Assembly: GCF_001468465.1 (NCBI RefSeq)
Contig: NZ_LNSA01000004.1
Coordinates: forward strand, 167,373 to 231,372
DNA from: Sphingopyxis sp. H115
GTDB lineage: Bacteria; Pseudomonadota; Alphaproteobacteria; Sphingomonadales; Sphingomonadaceae
DNA: 64,000 nt
Direction of reading: 5' to 3'
Shown: one piece after another, positions 23,968 through 32,705 of the stretch
Layout of the letters: each line of letters begins with the position of its first letter
Position numbering within the stretch: the stretch's first letter is position 1
Program-made: the position numbers and the translations under genes
Notes under the pieces: generated by a model
Seen by the model: only the letters and a program-made list of their open reading frames with translations
What the model was told of the DNA's origin: nothing
Databases searched by the model: none

Positions 23968-24897
23968 ATGCAGAGCAGCCTCGACCATCTTCCCCCGCAC
24001 AAGCAGCGCGAGATCGAGCGCGTCGTCGAAATCATCTTCGAGGAGTTCGAGGATGCGCTGGCGCTCGCGACGCAGGACTGGAAGCGCAAGGGCCGGATTT
24101 CCAAGATCATCCTCTATGGCAGCTATGCGCGCGGTGGCTGGGTCGACGAGCCGCACACGGCCAAGGGCTACCAGTCGGACTATGATCTGCTGATCATCGT
24201 CAACGACAAGAGGCTGACCGATCGGGCGGACTATTGGTCGAAGCTCGACGACCGGCTCATTCGCGAACTGTCGGTGACCAAGCGGCTCCGCACGCCGGTG
24301 AATTTCATCGTTCACAGCCTCGACGAGGTGAATTCCGGACTTACGCAGGGGCGCTATTTCTTCATCGACGTCGCTCGTGACGGGATCGCGCTGTACGAGG
24401 CCGATGGCCGGGAACTCGCCGAGCCCAAGCCGATGACGCCGCATGCCGCGCTTGAGATGGCGCGCGAGTATTTTGACGAGTGGCATTCAACAGCGGGGCA
24501 CTTCGCTGGATCAGCGGCACACGCCATCGAGCAGGGCTGGTTGAAGAAGGCTGCATTTGATTTTCATCAGGCGGCCGAGCGTCTCTACAATTGCGTCTTG
24601 CTGGTCTGCACGTCGTATTCGCCGCACATCCACAACCTAGCATTTCTACGTGGTCAAGCGGAGCGGATCGACGACCGATTATTTGAGGCTTGGCCACGCG
24701 AGGCGAAAGCCGACCGATCGCGCTTCGAGAAGCTGAAGGAAGCGTATATCAAGGCACGTTATTCGAAACATTATGCGATCACCGCCGACGAACTGGAATG
24801 GCTCGGCGCGCGGGTTCAGCATCTCGCCGATATCGTCGAGACTATTTGCCGTGACCGCATCGCTGAGCTTGAGGCAACTGCGCGTCAGGCAGGTTGA
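23968..24897 (+). CDS. Fused nucleotidyltransferase (MNT) and HEPN domain protein
   Basis: The 309-aa protein has an MNT-type nucleotidyltransferase domain at the N-terminus, with GSYARG at 51-56 and SDYDLL at 70-75 giving the G-S-x10+-DxD signature. A helical HEPN domain occupies the C-terminal half (FHQAAERLYNCVLL, then a KARYSKHY motif). MNT and HEPN usually form a two-gene toxin-antitoxin pair in which the MNT protein adenylylates the HEPN RNase; here both are in one chain. No convincing Shine-Dalgarno precedes the ATG. It lies 83 bases after DUF736 copy 1. Confidence 0.82.
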   Translation: MQSSLDHLPPHKQREIERVVEIIFEEFEDALALATQDWKRKGRISKIILYGSYARGGWVDEPHTAKGYQSDYDLLIIVNDKRLTDRADYWSKLDDRLIRELSVTKRLRTPVNFIVHSLDEVNSGLTQGRYFFIDVARDGIALYEADGRELAEPKPMTPHAALEMAREYFDEWHSTAGHFAGSAAHAIEQGWLKKAAFDFHQAAERLYNCVLLVCTSYSPHIHNLAFLRGQAERIDDRLFEAWPREAKADRSRFEKLKEAYIKARYSKHYAITADELEWLGARVQHLADIVETICRDRIAELEATARQAG

Positions 24898-24903
24898 GAC
24901 TCG

Positions 24904-25134
24904 CTACTTTTTCCCGCGGAACCGCTCGAATTTGGCCTTTCCCTCGGCAGTCTCGACCGCGACATTGGCATTGCTGCATTCATCGCCGCGCATGTCGCCC
25001 GCCGTGCAGCTTTGGACGACGTCGCGTGCCTCATCGAGATTGGCCTCGAAATATTGAACGCTGCGTGGCTCCGGCGGAGCACATGCTGTCAGGATCGTCA
25101 GGCTGGCGATCGCCAGCATCTTGAAAATGATCAT
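24904..25134 (-). CDS. eexN: EexN-family lipoprotein (entry exclusion)
   Basis: The 76-aa protein has a short hydrophobic signal ending in a lipobox (ILTAC, cysteine 18) and the family core PRSVQYFEANLDEARDVVQSC, then GDECSNANVAVETAEGKAKFERF. EexN-type lipoproteins are encoded with VirB/Trb-type secretion systems and are linked to surface or entry exclusion. The ATG behind GGAGG was chosen over a GTG two codons earlier that would overlap the ribosome-binding site. It converges with the MNT-HEPN gene (6-base gap). It is far from the trb operon, which begins near 59.3 kb. Confidence 0.8.
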   Translation of the reverse strand: MIIFKMLAIASLTILTACAPPEPRSVQYFEANLDEARDVVQSCTAGDMRGDECSNANVAVETAEGKAKFERFRGKK

Positions 25135-25343
25135 CGTCACCTCCGACGATCAACTCTAGCGTCGGCGGCCCGGTCCATGCAGTGGCGATTTGAGATTTAG
25201 AACCAAATTGAGGCTAGTTCTCCGTCCATCGGCCTCTGTGAGCCAGTTTTGCGCCATTCTTTGCTCTCTCTCAAGCGTCGCATTGGGCGGCGAGGCCCAA
25301 GGGAACGATTGAGGAAATCCGTCGCAAAAGCTAGTTTGCAACG

Positions 25344-26420
25344 ATGAGCGAACCACCAACACCGCGCGGACAGCGCCTCGTCACGCCATATGCCTTCATC
25401 GATACTGAGGCTTTTCGTGCAGCGGGTCTCGACTGGCAATCGCGAACTTGGTCCAGCCTTATCGATCTAGCGTCGAAGAGCACGCTCGAGCCGATCACCA
25501 CTTCAATCACCACTCGGGAGGTTGAAGCGAGACTTTCGGAAGCGCTGGCGGAGGCGGAAGCAGCAGCGAAGAAGCACGACGCGATTTTTGGCCAGCTTGG
25601 ACAAAGCGGTCCTTTTGGCGATACCGATCCAGCCGATCGGAAGGCACTGCTTCATGCGCGCTTTCGAGAATTCCTAGCGACAGCAAAATTTACCGAAATC
25701 CCCCTTGTTGCCGATCACAAAGCGATTTTTGACGATTATTTTGCTGGTGCTGCGCCCTTTGGTGAGGGCAAAAAAAAGAGCGAGTTTCCGGACGCCTTTG
25801 TGCTGTCGAGCCTCCTCGCCTGGATCCGGCCCGGTCGACCCAGAATATATGTGGTTGGCAAGGATCCGGACCTGGTGAAATTCTGCGAGGGACGGGGCGA
25901 TCTGATCCAATTGGACTCCGTTGCCCAGCTTCTCTCGCTGGCTCTGGCGTCAGCCCAGTTGCTGAAGCGTCTTGAAGCGCATGTTCGTGGAGACGCGTCC
26001 CTGCGCGAAAGGCTGAGGGCACGCCTTAACTCCTATCGTCCGCGCCGTGTCGATATCGAGGTTGAAGATGTCGAGTTCTTCGATCTTGAGATTTCGAGCG
26101 TGTTTCTCGTCGACGAGTCCGAGGAGGGACAGGATTTTGTCCTTGAGGTCGAAGTCTTGGCGGAGGTCGAAGCCGACGTTCGTGAGACGGGTCATGAGTA
26201 TGTCATCTCGCGGCGGGGAGAGCCTGATTTGGATATTCGGACTTACCATGCTCGTCCAACTTCCAGCGCGGTTATTTATGTTGAGGTGCTGGTGTCCGAG
26301 GACGATAGTGGCGAAGAGCCAGCCTTGGTGACGACCGATTGGGCTATCACATCGGGCGATATCGAGATCAAATTGCCATCTCAGTTCAGCAGGCGTGAAA
26401 TCACCCTCGAGGCGCGGTGA
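25344..26420 (+). CDS. PIN-domain (DUF4935-like) protein
   Basis: The 358-aa protein has an N-terminal PIN-like nuclease domain with the first acidic residue in YAFIDTEAF (D20), further acids in EFPDAFVL and VVGKDPDLVKFC, and a conserved serine/threonine-rich ITTREVEARL segment, as in DUF4935. The C-terminal 150 residues are beta-rich and very acidic (VEDVEFFDLEISS, DESEEGQDFVLEVEV). PIN proteins are usually metal-dependent RNases. It lies just before the AbiE-like pair, so a defence or toxin role is possible. No strong ribosome-binding site is visible; the 203 bases before it hold no gene. Confidence 0.75.
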   Translation: MSEPPTPRGQRLVTPYAFIDTEAFRAAGLDWQSRTWSSLIDLASKSTLEPITTSITTREVEARLSEALAEAEAAAKKHDAIFGQLGQSGPFGDTDPADRKALLHARFREFLATAKFTEIPLVADHKAIFDDYFAGAAPFGEGKKKSEFPDAFVLSSLLAWIRPGRPRIYVVGKDPDLVKFCEGRGDLIQLDSVAQLLSLALASAQLLKRLEAHVRGDASLRERLRARLNSYRPRRVDIEVEDVEFFDLEISSVFLVDESEEGQDFVLEVEVLAEVEADVRETGHEYVISRRGEPDLDIRTYHARPTSSAVIYVEVLVSEDDSGEEPALVTTDWAITSGDIEIKLPSQFSRREITLEAR

Positions 26421-26583
26421 CGCCAAAATCCTTCGTTGATGCCACCGGAACGTTGCCAGTTTCGACGCTTTCCAGATTTCAGATGAAATTTTTTCCATTT
26501 TTTTAATGCAAATTTTCTGCGCAGCAAATATCAAGGTTTTTCCGAATATTCACTTTTATCGTGATTTTTGCTGGGCACAAAAT

Positions 26584-27681
26584 ATGGCCGAATTTGAAAA
26601 TTCCGAGCGCGAATTGCTCGATGCACTTTTGGAGGCGCTTCTGGCGCTTCCGCAAGCGCATGCGCAGATCGAGCAATCTGAAGTCAAAATCGGGCCTCGC
26701 GGCGAAGCCGACGCGCTGATCGGTGCATTTATCAACCGCCAACCGCTGCTCTTGCTCGTCGAAATCAAGGCGCAGCTCTTTCCTCGCGATGTGCGCGAAG
26801 CAATCTGGCAGCTTCGGAATAATCAGGCCCATCTCAGCAATTCCGGGGACGACCGGGAAATCATTCCCTTTTTTGTCGCCCGTGCGATCTCGCCGGGCGC
26901 TCGCGAAATCTTTCGGGAAGAACGCGTCGGATATTTCGACCTCGGAGGCTCGCTTTATATTCCGGGCAAAAAGGCATTTATATTTCTCGATAAACCGGCT
27001 CCGAAAAAAGGGACGAAGAAATTCGATTCCATTTTTCAGGGGCAAAAGGCGCGCGCACTCCAGGAAATTTATGAGAGGCGGCAGGACTGGCTGGGCGTGA
27101 AGGATCTCGCCGATGCGAGCGGCGTTTCGCCGGCTACGGCTTCCGAGACCCTCACGGAGCTCGAACGGCGCGAGTGGGTCGATGTGCAGGGCGCGGGGCC
27201 GTCGAAACAGCGTCGACTGCGCGCCGCACGGCCCCTTCTCGAAGCCTGGACCAGCTATGCGAGCGATCAGAAGGCACCGACGGTGCGGCGCTACTATGTT
27301 CCGAAAGGGAGTGACGCACTGGAGCTGGCGCTGCGCCTTGATCAGGCGTGCGACGAGGCGACGGCCGCCTATGCGGTCACCGGCGAAGTCGCCGCTCAAA
27401 TCTATGCCCCCTATCTTTCTTCCATCTCGCAGCTTCGTTGCCGGATCGAGCCTGGGCAGAAGCTGATCGAGGCGCTGCTCAATCTCGACGCGCGGCCCGT
27501 GGCGGAGGGGTGGAATCTCGGCATCATCGAGGCGAAGAGCCGGCGCGATGTCGCGGTCGGCCAACGGATCGACGGCGTCTGCTATGCGCCGCCGCTGCAG
27601 GTCTATCTCGACCTGCTCCAGGCGTCCGGCCGTTCCCGTGAAATGGCGATGCATCTTCGTAGCGAATGTCTGGATAAATAA
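26584..27681 (+). CDS. AbiEi-like type IV antitoxin family protein with nuclease-like N-terminus
   Basis: The 365-aa protein has a central winged helix-turn-helix (DWLGVKDLADASGVSPATA ... LTELERREWVDVQG), as in AbiEi antitoxins, and a C-terminal domain typical of the family. The N-terminal 110 residues show a PD-(D/E)xK-like arrangement: E41/D43 in GEADALIG, then E60-x-K62 in LLLLVEIKAQL. A nuclease-like module is therefore fused to the regulator. An AT-rich stretch (about 26440-26583) upstream probably contains the promoter and contrasts with the GC-rich surroundings. The stop overlaps the next start by one base, forming a two-gene operon with the AbiEii-like gene. Confidence 0.75.
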   Translation: MAEFENSERELLDALLEALLALPQAHAQIEQSEVKIGPRGEADALIGAFINRQPLLLLVEIKAQLFPRDVREAIWQLRNNQAHLSNSGDDREIIPFFVARAISPGAREIFREERVGYFDLGGSLYIPGKKAFIFLDKPAPKKGTKKFDSIFQGQKARALQEIYERRQDWLGVKDLADASGVSPATASETLTELERREWVDVQGAGPSKQRRLRAARPLLEAWTSYASDQKAPTVRRYYVPKGSDALELALRLDQACDEATAAYAVTGEVAAQIYAPYLSSISQLRCRIEPGQKLIEALLNLDARPVAEGWNLGIIEAKSRRDVAVGQRIDGVCYAPPLQVYLDLLQASGRSREMAMHLRSECLDK

Positions 27682-28589
27682 TGCCCAAACCACAGACGAT
27701 CAGCGGCTATGAGGACATGGTCACCGACGCGTGCGAGCGCGTGCTGGTTACGCTCCTGCGCGGGCTCGGACCATGGAAGGATTCGGTCTTTCTCGTCGGC
27801 GGTCTCGCGCCGCGCTATCTCGTGACCGCCCGGCCGCCGAAGGTTCCGAAACATGCGGGTACGGGTGACGTCGATATCGTCGTCGATGTGGGTATTCTCA
27901 CGACGACCGAAGCCTACAGCACGCTCGAAGACAATCTGAAGGCGATGAACTTCGAGCGCGCCGAGAATGACAAGGGCGCGAAGCAATCCTGGCGATGGCG
28001 AGCCGAGATCGAGGACGGCACTACGATGATCCTCGAGTTTCTGGCGGACTCGCCGGAACTTGGAGGCGGCAAGGTCAAGGAACTGCCTTCGGACGGAAAT
28101 GTCTCGGCGTTGAACATCCCCCACGCTTCCATGGTGTTCGACCATCACGGGACCGTCGAAATCACGGCGGACCTGCTGAACGGTAAGGGCCGTGCCACCG
28201 AGGTCGTGCGCTACGCTGATATCGTCACCTTCACCTGTCTCAAGGCCTTTGCTTTCGATCAGAGGTTCGAGCGCAAGGATGCGCACGACCTGATCTACTG
28301 CATCGAGAATCTGGAAGGTGGCGTCGGCGCGGCGCAATCCGCATTCGCGGCTGCACTGACCGGTCCGCATGCCGAGGCGATACGCGAGGCTCTTACTCGC
28401 TTGGCGGCTCGCTTCCGCGATCCCAATCCCGACGAGAGCTATTTGCGCGACGGGCCCGTCGCCGTGGCAAGTTTCGAAGACGACGAAGCCGATGTCTCGG
28501 CCGACCCCGATCTGCTGAACGCCCGGGTCTTGCGGCAGCGACATGCCGCGGAAATTATGGCCGACTTCCTCAGGGCATTCGAAATCTGA
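27681..28589 (+). CDS. AbiEii-like nucleotidyltransferase toxin-family protein
   Basis: The 302-aa protein carries the nucleotidyltransferase signature VFLVGGLAPRYLV (GG at 40-41) and GTGDVDIVVDV (DVD at 63-65), as in AbiEii/MenA-type toxins and other DNA-polymerase-beta-fold transferases. Its start overlaps the last base of the AbiEi-like gene, the arrangement of bicistronic abiE systems that abort phage infection. Known AbiEii enzymes transfer nucleotides to RNA targets; that this one does so is inferred. The C-terminal helical part (VRYADIVTFTCLKAFAFDQR ... KDAHDLIYCI) fits the family. Confidence 0.78.
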   Translation: MPKPQTISGYEDMVTDACERVLVTLLRGLGPWKDSVFLVGGLAPRYLVTARPPKVPKHAGTGDVDIVVDVGILTTTEAYSTLEDNLKAMNFERAENDKGAKQSWRWRAEIEDGTTMILEFLADSPELGGGKVKELPSDGNVSALNIPHASMVFDHHGTVEITADLLNGKGRATEVVRYADIVTFTCLKAFAFDQRFERKDAHDLIYCIENLEGGVGAAQSAFAAALTGPHAEAIREALTRLAARFRDPNPDESYLRDGPVAVASFEDDEADVSADPDLLNARVLRQRHAAEIMADFLRAFEI

Positions 28590-28641
28590 TGACGAAGGCT
28601 GTGATCGCAGTCATGTTCCGGTGCATTCCAGGAGCTTGACT

Positions 28642-29358
28642 GTGAACAGAGCGATCATAGTCGGCGCGAGTTCGGGGATCGGCCGAGAGCTGGCGATGCT
28701 GCTCTCGCGTCATGGCTACTCGGTTGGCGTCACCGGTCGGCGCCGCGACCTGCTCGCCGATCTCGCTGGCAATTCTTCCGGTTCGATAATCTACGAGGCT
28801 TTCGACGTGGCCGACACGAACGCGATGCATCGCGGGCTCGCCGCCCTGATCGAGCGGCTTGGCGGGCTCGACTTGCTGGTGATCGGTGCCGGGGTCGGCC
28901 ACATAAATGCCGATCTTGGCTGGGCGGCGGAACGCGAGACGATCGCGGTGAACGTGGAGGGGTTCGCGGCCGCGGCCAATATCGGCATGCAGCACTTCCT
29001 CGCTCAAGGCACGGGGCACCTGGTTGCCATTTCGTCGATCGCGGGACTACGCGGCGGCGTCGACGCGCCTGCCTACAATGCTTCCAAGGCCTTCGTCTCC
29101 AACTATATGGAGGGGCTACGCAAGAACATGGCACGCCGGGGCTTGCCGATCGCAACGACCGACGTGAGGCCCGGCTTCGTCGACACCGCGATGGCGAAGG
29201 GCGACGGGCTCTTCTGGGTTGCGTCGCCTGAAAAGGCGGCGAAGCAGATCTACGGCGCCATTCGCGCCCGCAAATCTCATGCCTATGTCACCAAACGCTG
29301 GCGGCTCGTCGCGGCCCTGATGAAATTTCTGCCGAACCCGATCTACGACCGCCTCTAG
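28642..29358 (+). CDS. Short-chain dehydrogenase/reductase
   Basis: The 238-aa protein has the SDR nucleotide-binding motif GASSGIG at residues 8-14, a downstream G-A-G segment (LVIGAGVG), and the catalytic serine-tyrosine-lysine set in AISSIAGL and AYNASKAF. The start is GTG with AGGAG eight to nine bases before it; longer ORF extensions overlap the AbiEii-like gene. The substrate is unknown. It ends near NPIYDRL, a tail common in membrane-lipid or ketone-reducing SDRs of proteobacteria. It follows the AbiE-like genes after 52 bases but is probably functionally separate. Confidence 0.87.
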   Translation: MNRAIIVGASSGIGRELAMLLSRHGYSVGVTGRRRDLLADLAGNSSGSIIYEAFDVADTNAMHRGLAALIERLGGLDLLVIGAGVGHINADLGWAAERETIAVNVEGFAAAANIGMQHFLAQGTGHLVAISSIAGLRGGVDAPAYNASKAFVSNYMEGLRKNMARRGLPIATTDVRPGFVDTAMAKGDGLFWVASPEKAAKQIYGAIRARKSHAYVTKRWRLVAALMKFLPNPIYDRL

Positions 29359-29417
29359 CCGATCGCGCCTCCGGTCAGGGCATCTGCATGAGGGCGCTGA
29401 CCTATCGAGACTGTTAA

Positions 29418-32090
29418 CTAAACGACTCCGTAGATTGTGGCACGCCGCTTGAACGCCTCCGCCGATCCTTCGAGAATATCGCAAGCAAATTGACGGGTGT
29501 CGGGATGATCGATCGAGCCACTCGATACGATACGCCCATTGTCATCCTGCGCCTTCAGCACGATGATTTGTTCCGCATCCCCCAGCACAGCGATATTCGC
29601 ATTATGGGTTACGATGATCACCTGGCGACGCTCTTTCGCGCGACGTAGGACAGGAACAAGGGTTTGATAAATGAACTCGCTGTCGAGATGATCTTCGGGC
29701 TGGTCGATGATGAGTGGCCGGTTCGATTCCGCCGAAAGCATGAGGGCAAGCAAGACGGATTGTTTCTGACCTAGGCTAAGCCGGCTGAAATCCCGTATCA
29801 TCGGCTGCGGCCTGCCGACCATGGATTTGGCGACGATCAACTGCGGCTTGTCGCTGACTTCGACTGCCTGAAGCTTGTACATAACCTCGGGCGGCGACAG
29901 GTTATCGATGATGGATTGGGCATCGGCGTCGGAGAAGACCGTTGATCCGTCCTTCTCCTTCACGCCCTTGATTGTTGCCTTGTCCTTCTTCAGCACGGCT
30001 TGCACCAATACAGGCAATGACAGAGTTTCGATCAGCAACTCCGCCCTCGGTACGCGCGAGGTTCTCCAGCTCATCGCCTCACTGATGACGGAGCTGCCCG
30101 ACGGTGAATAAGCGCTGTGAAGAAACTTCAGCGACACGCTGAGGTCGGTCAGGACCGCCTTGAGAGTGGTGCTCGCCTTGACGCCATACGCGCTTCGCTT
30201 GGTTGCAATCCGTTGTCGGATTTCCCAGCGCTTCTTCACGAGCTCGGCACGTTCCTTTCGTGCTCGGTCGAGGGCGGGCTCCCAAGTTTTCAGTTTCCGT
30301 AGGCGCTCGGTCAACTTGGCCTCGTCAGTGGACAGGCTATTGATGAAGACGATGTCGAGGCGGACCCCGCTTTGCTCGAGCGCTTCGCGTTTCTGATCGA
30401 TTTCGGCCTTGGCCGCGGCTTCCTTGACGCGCCATGCGGCCAATTCGCGTTCCATAACTGTGCCGAGTGCTTTGGCTGCGTCTTGAAGATCTGTTTCCGC
30501 GGCAACGACCTTCGATTTGAAAGCCGACGCTTGAGTTGCGATGGCTTGATACTCGTCGCCGCCAATGGTGAGGTCGGCAGGATCGACAGATGTCTCGATA
30601 CTCTCGATACACTCCCGCAGCGCCTCGTTGGAGGTAAGTCCGAGAAGCTCATCCAGATCACGGCGAAGCGATGAGCGAACCTCCTTCTCCTTTTCAAGCT
30701 TTCGGATGAGGGCGATTACCTCTTTGCCCTTTTGTGCTTCGAGCGCGGCCAGTTGGGACTTCTTATATTTAAGATCGCGGTCCACGCCCGGAATGAGAGC
30801 GACATATTCCGTAGCCTTTTTGAGCTCGGCTTCGGAATCGAGAAGTGCCTGCCGAACTTCCCTTTCTTCCTTGAGGTCGGCCGAAACTCCGATGAAACGA
30901 TCGAGGAAGCTCAGCAATCCCGCAGGGTCGGCAGTGGCATTCTGGCTGATCGTCGCAGCCTCGCTCTGCGCATAACATTCGACCGCGAAATGGGGCAGCA
31001 ATGCCTCCGGATCATCGGGATCCTCGACGTTGGAATCGCGGCGTCGCTGCATCCTTATCGTCTGCCCCGACTGGTCATTGACCACGAGATCTATGAGGTC
31101 AGGCCAAACCTCAGAGTCCACCACATCGCCAGCACCGGAATGACCCGTCAGACAACGAATTGCTTCGAAGGTCGTCGACTTACCGGTGCCGCGCCCCCCG
31201 ATGATGCAGTTGAGGTTCGGGCTGAAATGCACGCCTTGATCGCTGAGGAAGCCGCCGTGCATGGCCAATGCCCGCACCATGGGAATCCGTGCCGGAACAT
31301 CTTCCTCAATGCGCACACGGGCATCGCTGTCTTGCAGCGCCAGCCGCAAAGCATCGAAATTGACCTCCTGCATCTTGTACCGGGTGACCTTGCGGTCGCC
31401 GGCGGCGTTTCGTCCCAACGCATTGAGCGTATGCGAGTCCGAATTGAGTAGCCGCGCCAGAAATTGCGACTTTCCAAGGCCGAGGGCATCTATCCGTTGG
31501 CGGCCAAGGGTCTTTCTATCGCCATCGGGGTCGAGGTCCGAATAGGAGATTTCGCTGTCGGCACGCTTCAGTTCGATTCCGAGAAGGGCTGCATGGCAAA
31601 TTATGTCTTTCTTGTGGGGCGGGTTGCCCGGAATTTCCGTTTCGAGGCCCTTCCCACCATCAACATGTGCGAGGATCGCAAATCCACCGCCTTGTTTCAC
31701 AAGATCAAGAATATCCACGACGCCATTCGAGCACCGCGAGTTCGCAGTATTTCGATCGGCAAGAGAAAGCTTCGCATGAAAGCGCGTCAGCGCGTCCAAT
31801 GTAGCAAAATAACAAAGCAGGTGGCCATGAGGCGTCGACAACTCGACGGCGGGAACGACGAGCAGGCCGGTTCCTTTCGCAGCTTCAATCGCTGGCCCGA
31901 CACCTCCGATTTCGTTGTGATCGGCAATCGCGATAATGTCCAAGCCCTCCGACCTCGCGGTCGCGACAATTGCTTCCGGGGTAGCGGTCGCGTCGCTGAC
32001 ATCATGGGAGCCCGCGATGCTATGAATATGAAGATCGCCACGGAAGAACCGGGCGCCGTTGTCCAGGGCCAGAGCCTGAGTTATATCCAT
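29418..32090 (-). CDS. TrlF-type PHP-ATPase
   Basis: The 890-aa protein joins an N-terminal PHP phosphoesterase domain to an SMC/ABC-like ATPase. PHP metal ligands are seen in DLHIHS (19-24), ADHNE (56-60), E83, AHVD (141-144) and SDSH (217-220). The ATPase has Walker A GGRGTGKST (298-306), long central coiled-coil segments (about 400-650), the SLGQKQS signature and Walker B LIIDQPEDHLD near the C-terminus. This is the TrlF family architecture. PHP-ATPase proteins of this kind occur in defence islands and have nuclease activity in some relatives; the function here is inferred. It is the only gene in its block on the minus strand. Confidence 0.85.
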   Translation of the reverse strand: MDITQALALDNGARFFRGDLHIHSIAGSHDVSDATATPEAIVATARSEGLDIIAIADHNEIGGVGPAIEAAKGTGLLVVPAVELSTPHGHLLCYFATLDALTRFHAKLSLADRNTANSRCSNGVVDILDLVKQGGGFAILAHVDGGKGLETEIPGNPPHKKDIICHAALLGIELKRADSEISYSDLDPDGDRKTLGRQRIDALGLGKSQFLARLLNSDSHTLNALGRNAAGDRKVTRYKMQEVNFDALRLALQDSDARVRIEEDVPARIPMVRALAMHGGFLSDQGVHFSPNLNCIIGGRGTGKSTTFEAIRCLTGHSGAGDVVDSEVWPDLIDLVVNDQSGQTIRMQRRRDSNVEDPDDPEALLPHFAVECYAQSEAATISQNATADPAGLLSFLDRFIGVSADLKEEREVRQALLDSEAELKKATEYVALIPGVDRDLKYKKSQLAALEAQKGKEVIALIRKLEKEKEVRSSLRRDLDELLGLTSNEALRECIESIETSVDPADLTIGGDEYQAIATQASAFKSKVVAAETDLQDAAKALGTVMERELAAWRVKEAAAKAEIDQKREALEQSGVRLDIVFINSLSTDEAKLTERLRKLKTWEPALDRARKERAELVKKRWEIRQRIATKRSAYGVKASTTLKAVLTDLSVSLKFLHSAYSPSGSSVISEAMSWRTSRVPRAELLIETLSLPVLVQAVLKKDKATIKGVKEKDGSTVFSDADAQSIIDNLSPPEVMYKLQAVEVSDKPQLIVAKSMVGRPQPMIRDFSRLSLGQKQSVLLALMLSAESNRPLIIDQPEDHLDSEFIYQTLVPVLRRAKERRQVIIVTHNANIAVLGDAEQIIVLKAQDDNGRIVSSGSIDHPDTRQFACDILEGSAEAFKRRATIYGVV

Positions 32091-32369
32091 TATGCCCTCC
32101 CGACGCCTTTTTAGGCTTTCTAACCTTTTAGTTCAGCACGAACGTTCCGCGGCTAGGTTCATAAAGGCAATGACCGAGAGGCACCACTCAAGTTCAAAAG
32201 CTTTTTGCTCCACATCGGCTCGCTCTTTCGTGGGGAAGGCCATTGATCGCGTCGGACAACTTCGCCGCGCACATTGACCAGTTTCTTGAGTTTCCAGAGG
32301 TTCGGTCACGACGACGGAACTATCGGCCCGAGGCGCCGTTGCTCTCCTTGTCCCGGCAAGGAAATCATC

Positions 32370-32498
32370 ATGGCAAGCGCACCGCCCGACCCGCATCCCG
32401 ATTCTCCGCCGACCGGCCCCGAGCAAGTTCCGGAGCAGGTTCCCCTTCCTGATGACGACGGCCGGGAAAGTGTCGAGGATGTACCCGAAGCGGAATGA
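32370..32498 (+). CDS. Small proline- and acid-rich protein (hypothetical)
   Basis: The 42-aa product (starts MASAPPDPHPDSPP, ends DVPEAE) is rich in proline, aspartate and glutamate with no hydrophobic core, so it is probably disordered. An AAGGAA ribosome-binding site lies about 8 bases before the ATG. Short proline-rich proteins of this style are widespread in alphaproteobacteria without known function. The 279 bases before it (32091-32369) show no other gene. Confidence 0.5.
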   Translation: MASAPPDPHPDSPPTGPEQVPEQVPLPDDDGRESVEDVPEAE

Positions 32499-32560
32499 TT
32501 GGCGGGCATAGCGCGTCGCCTGCGGCATAGCGGCGCGCCGATTCAGCGAGCAGAAATGGT

Positions 32561-32590
32561 AAGCCCCGCTACATCTCTGCAGCGGGGCTT
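32561..32590. terminator. Perfect 10-bp inverted repeat, terminator-like
   Basis: AAGCCCCGCT (32561-32570) and AGCGGGGCTT (32581-32590) form a perfect stem with a 10-base loop between the small proline-rich gene and the convergent exonuclease/phosphatase gene. There is no good T-run on either side. The position between convergent genes suggests a bidirectional terminator. Confidence 0.6.
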
Positions 32591-32705
32591 CCCTAGATTG
32601 CATCCGAAGATGCCATCAAATTCTGCCATTCTTTCGTCTGGACAGGTAAGTGAAACGTGCCGGGAACGCGATGGTTCCGTGGCCTTCTTCGAGGCCCCGA
32701 TTTTT

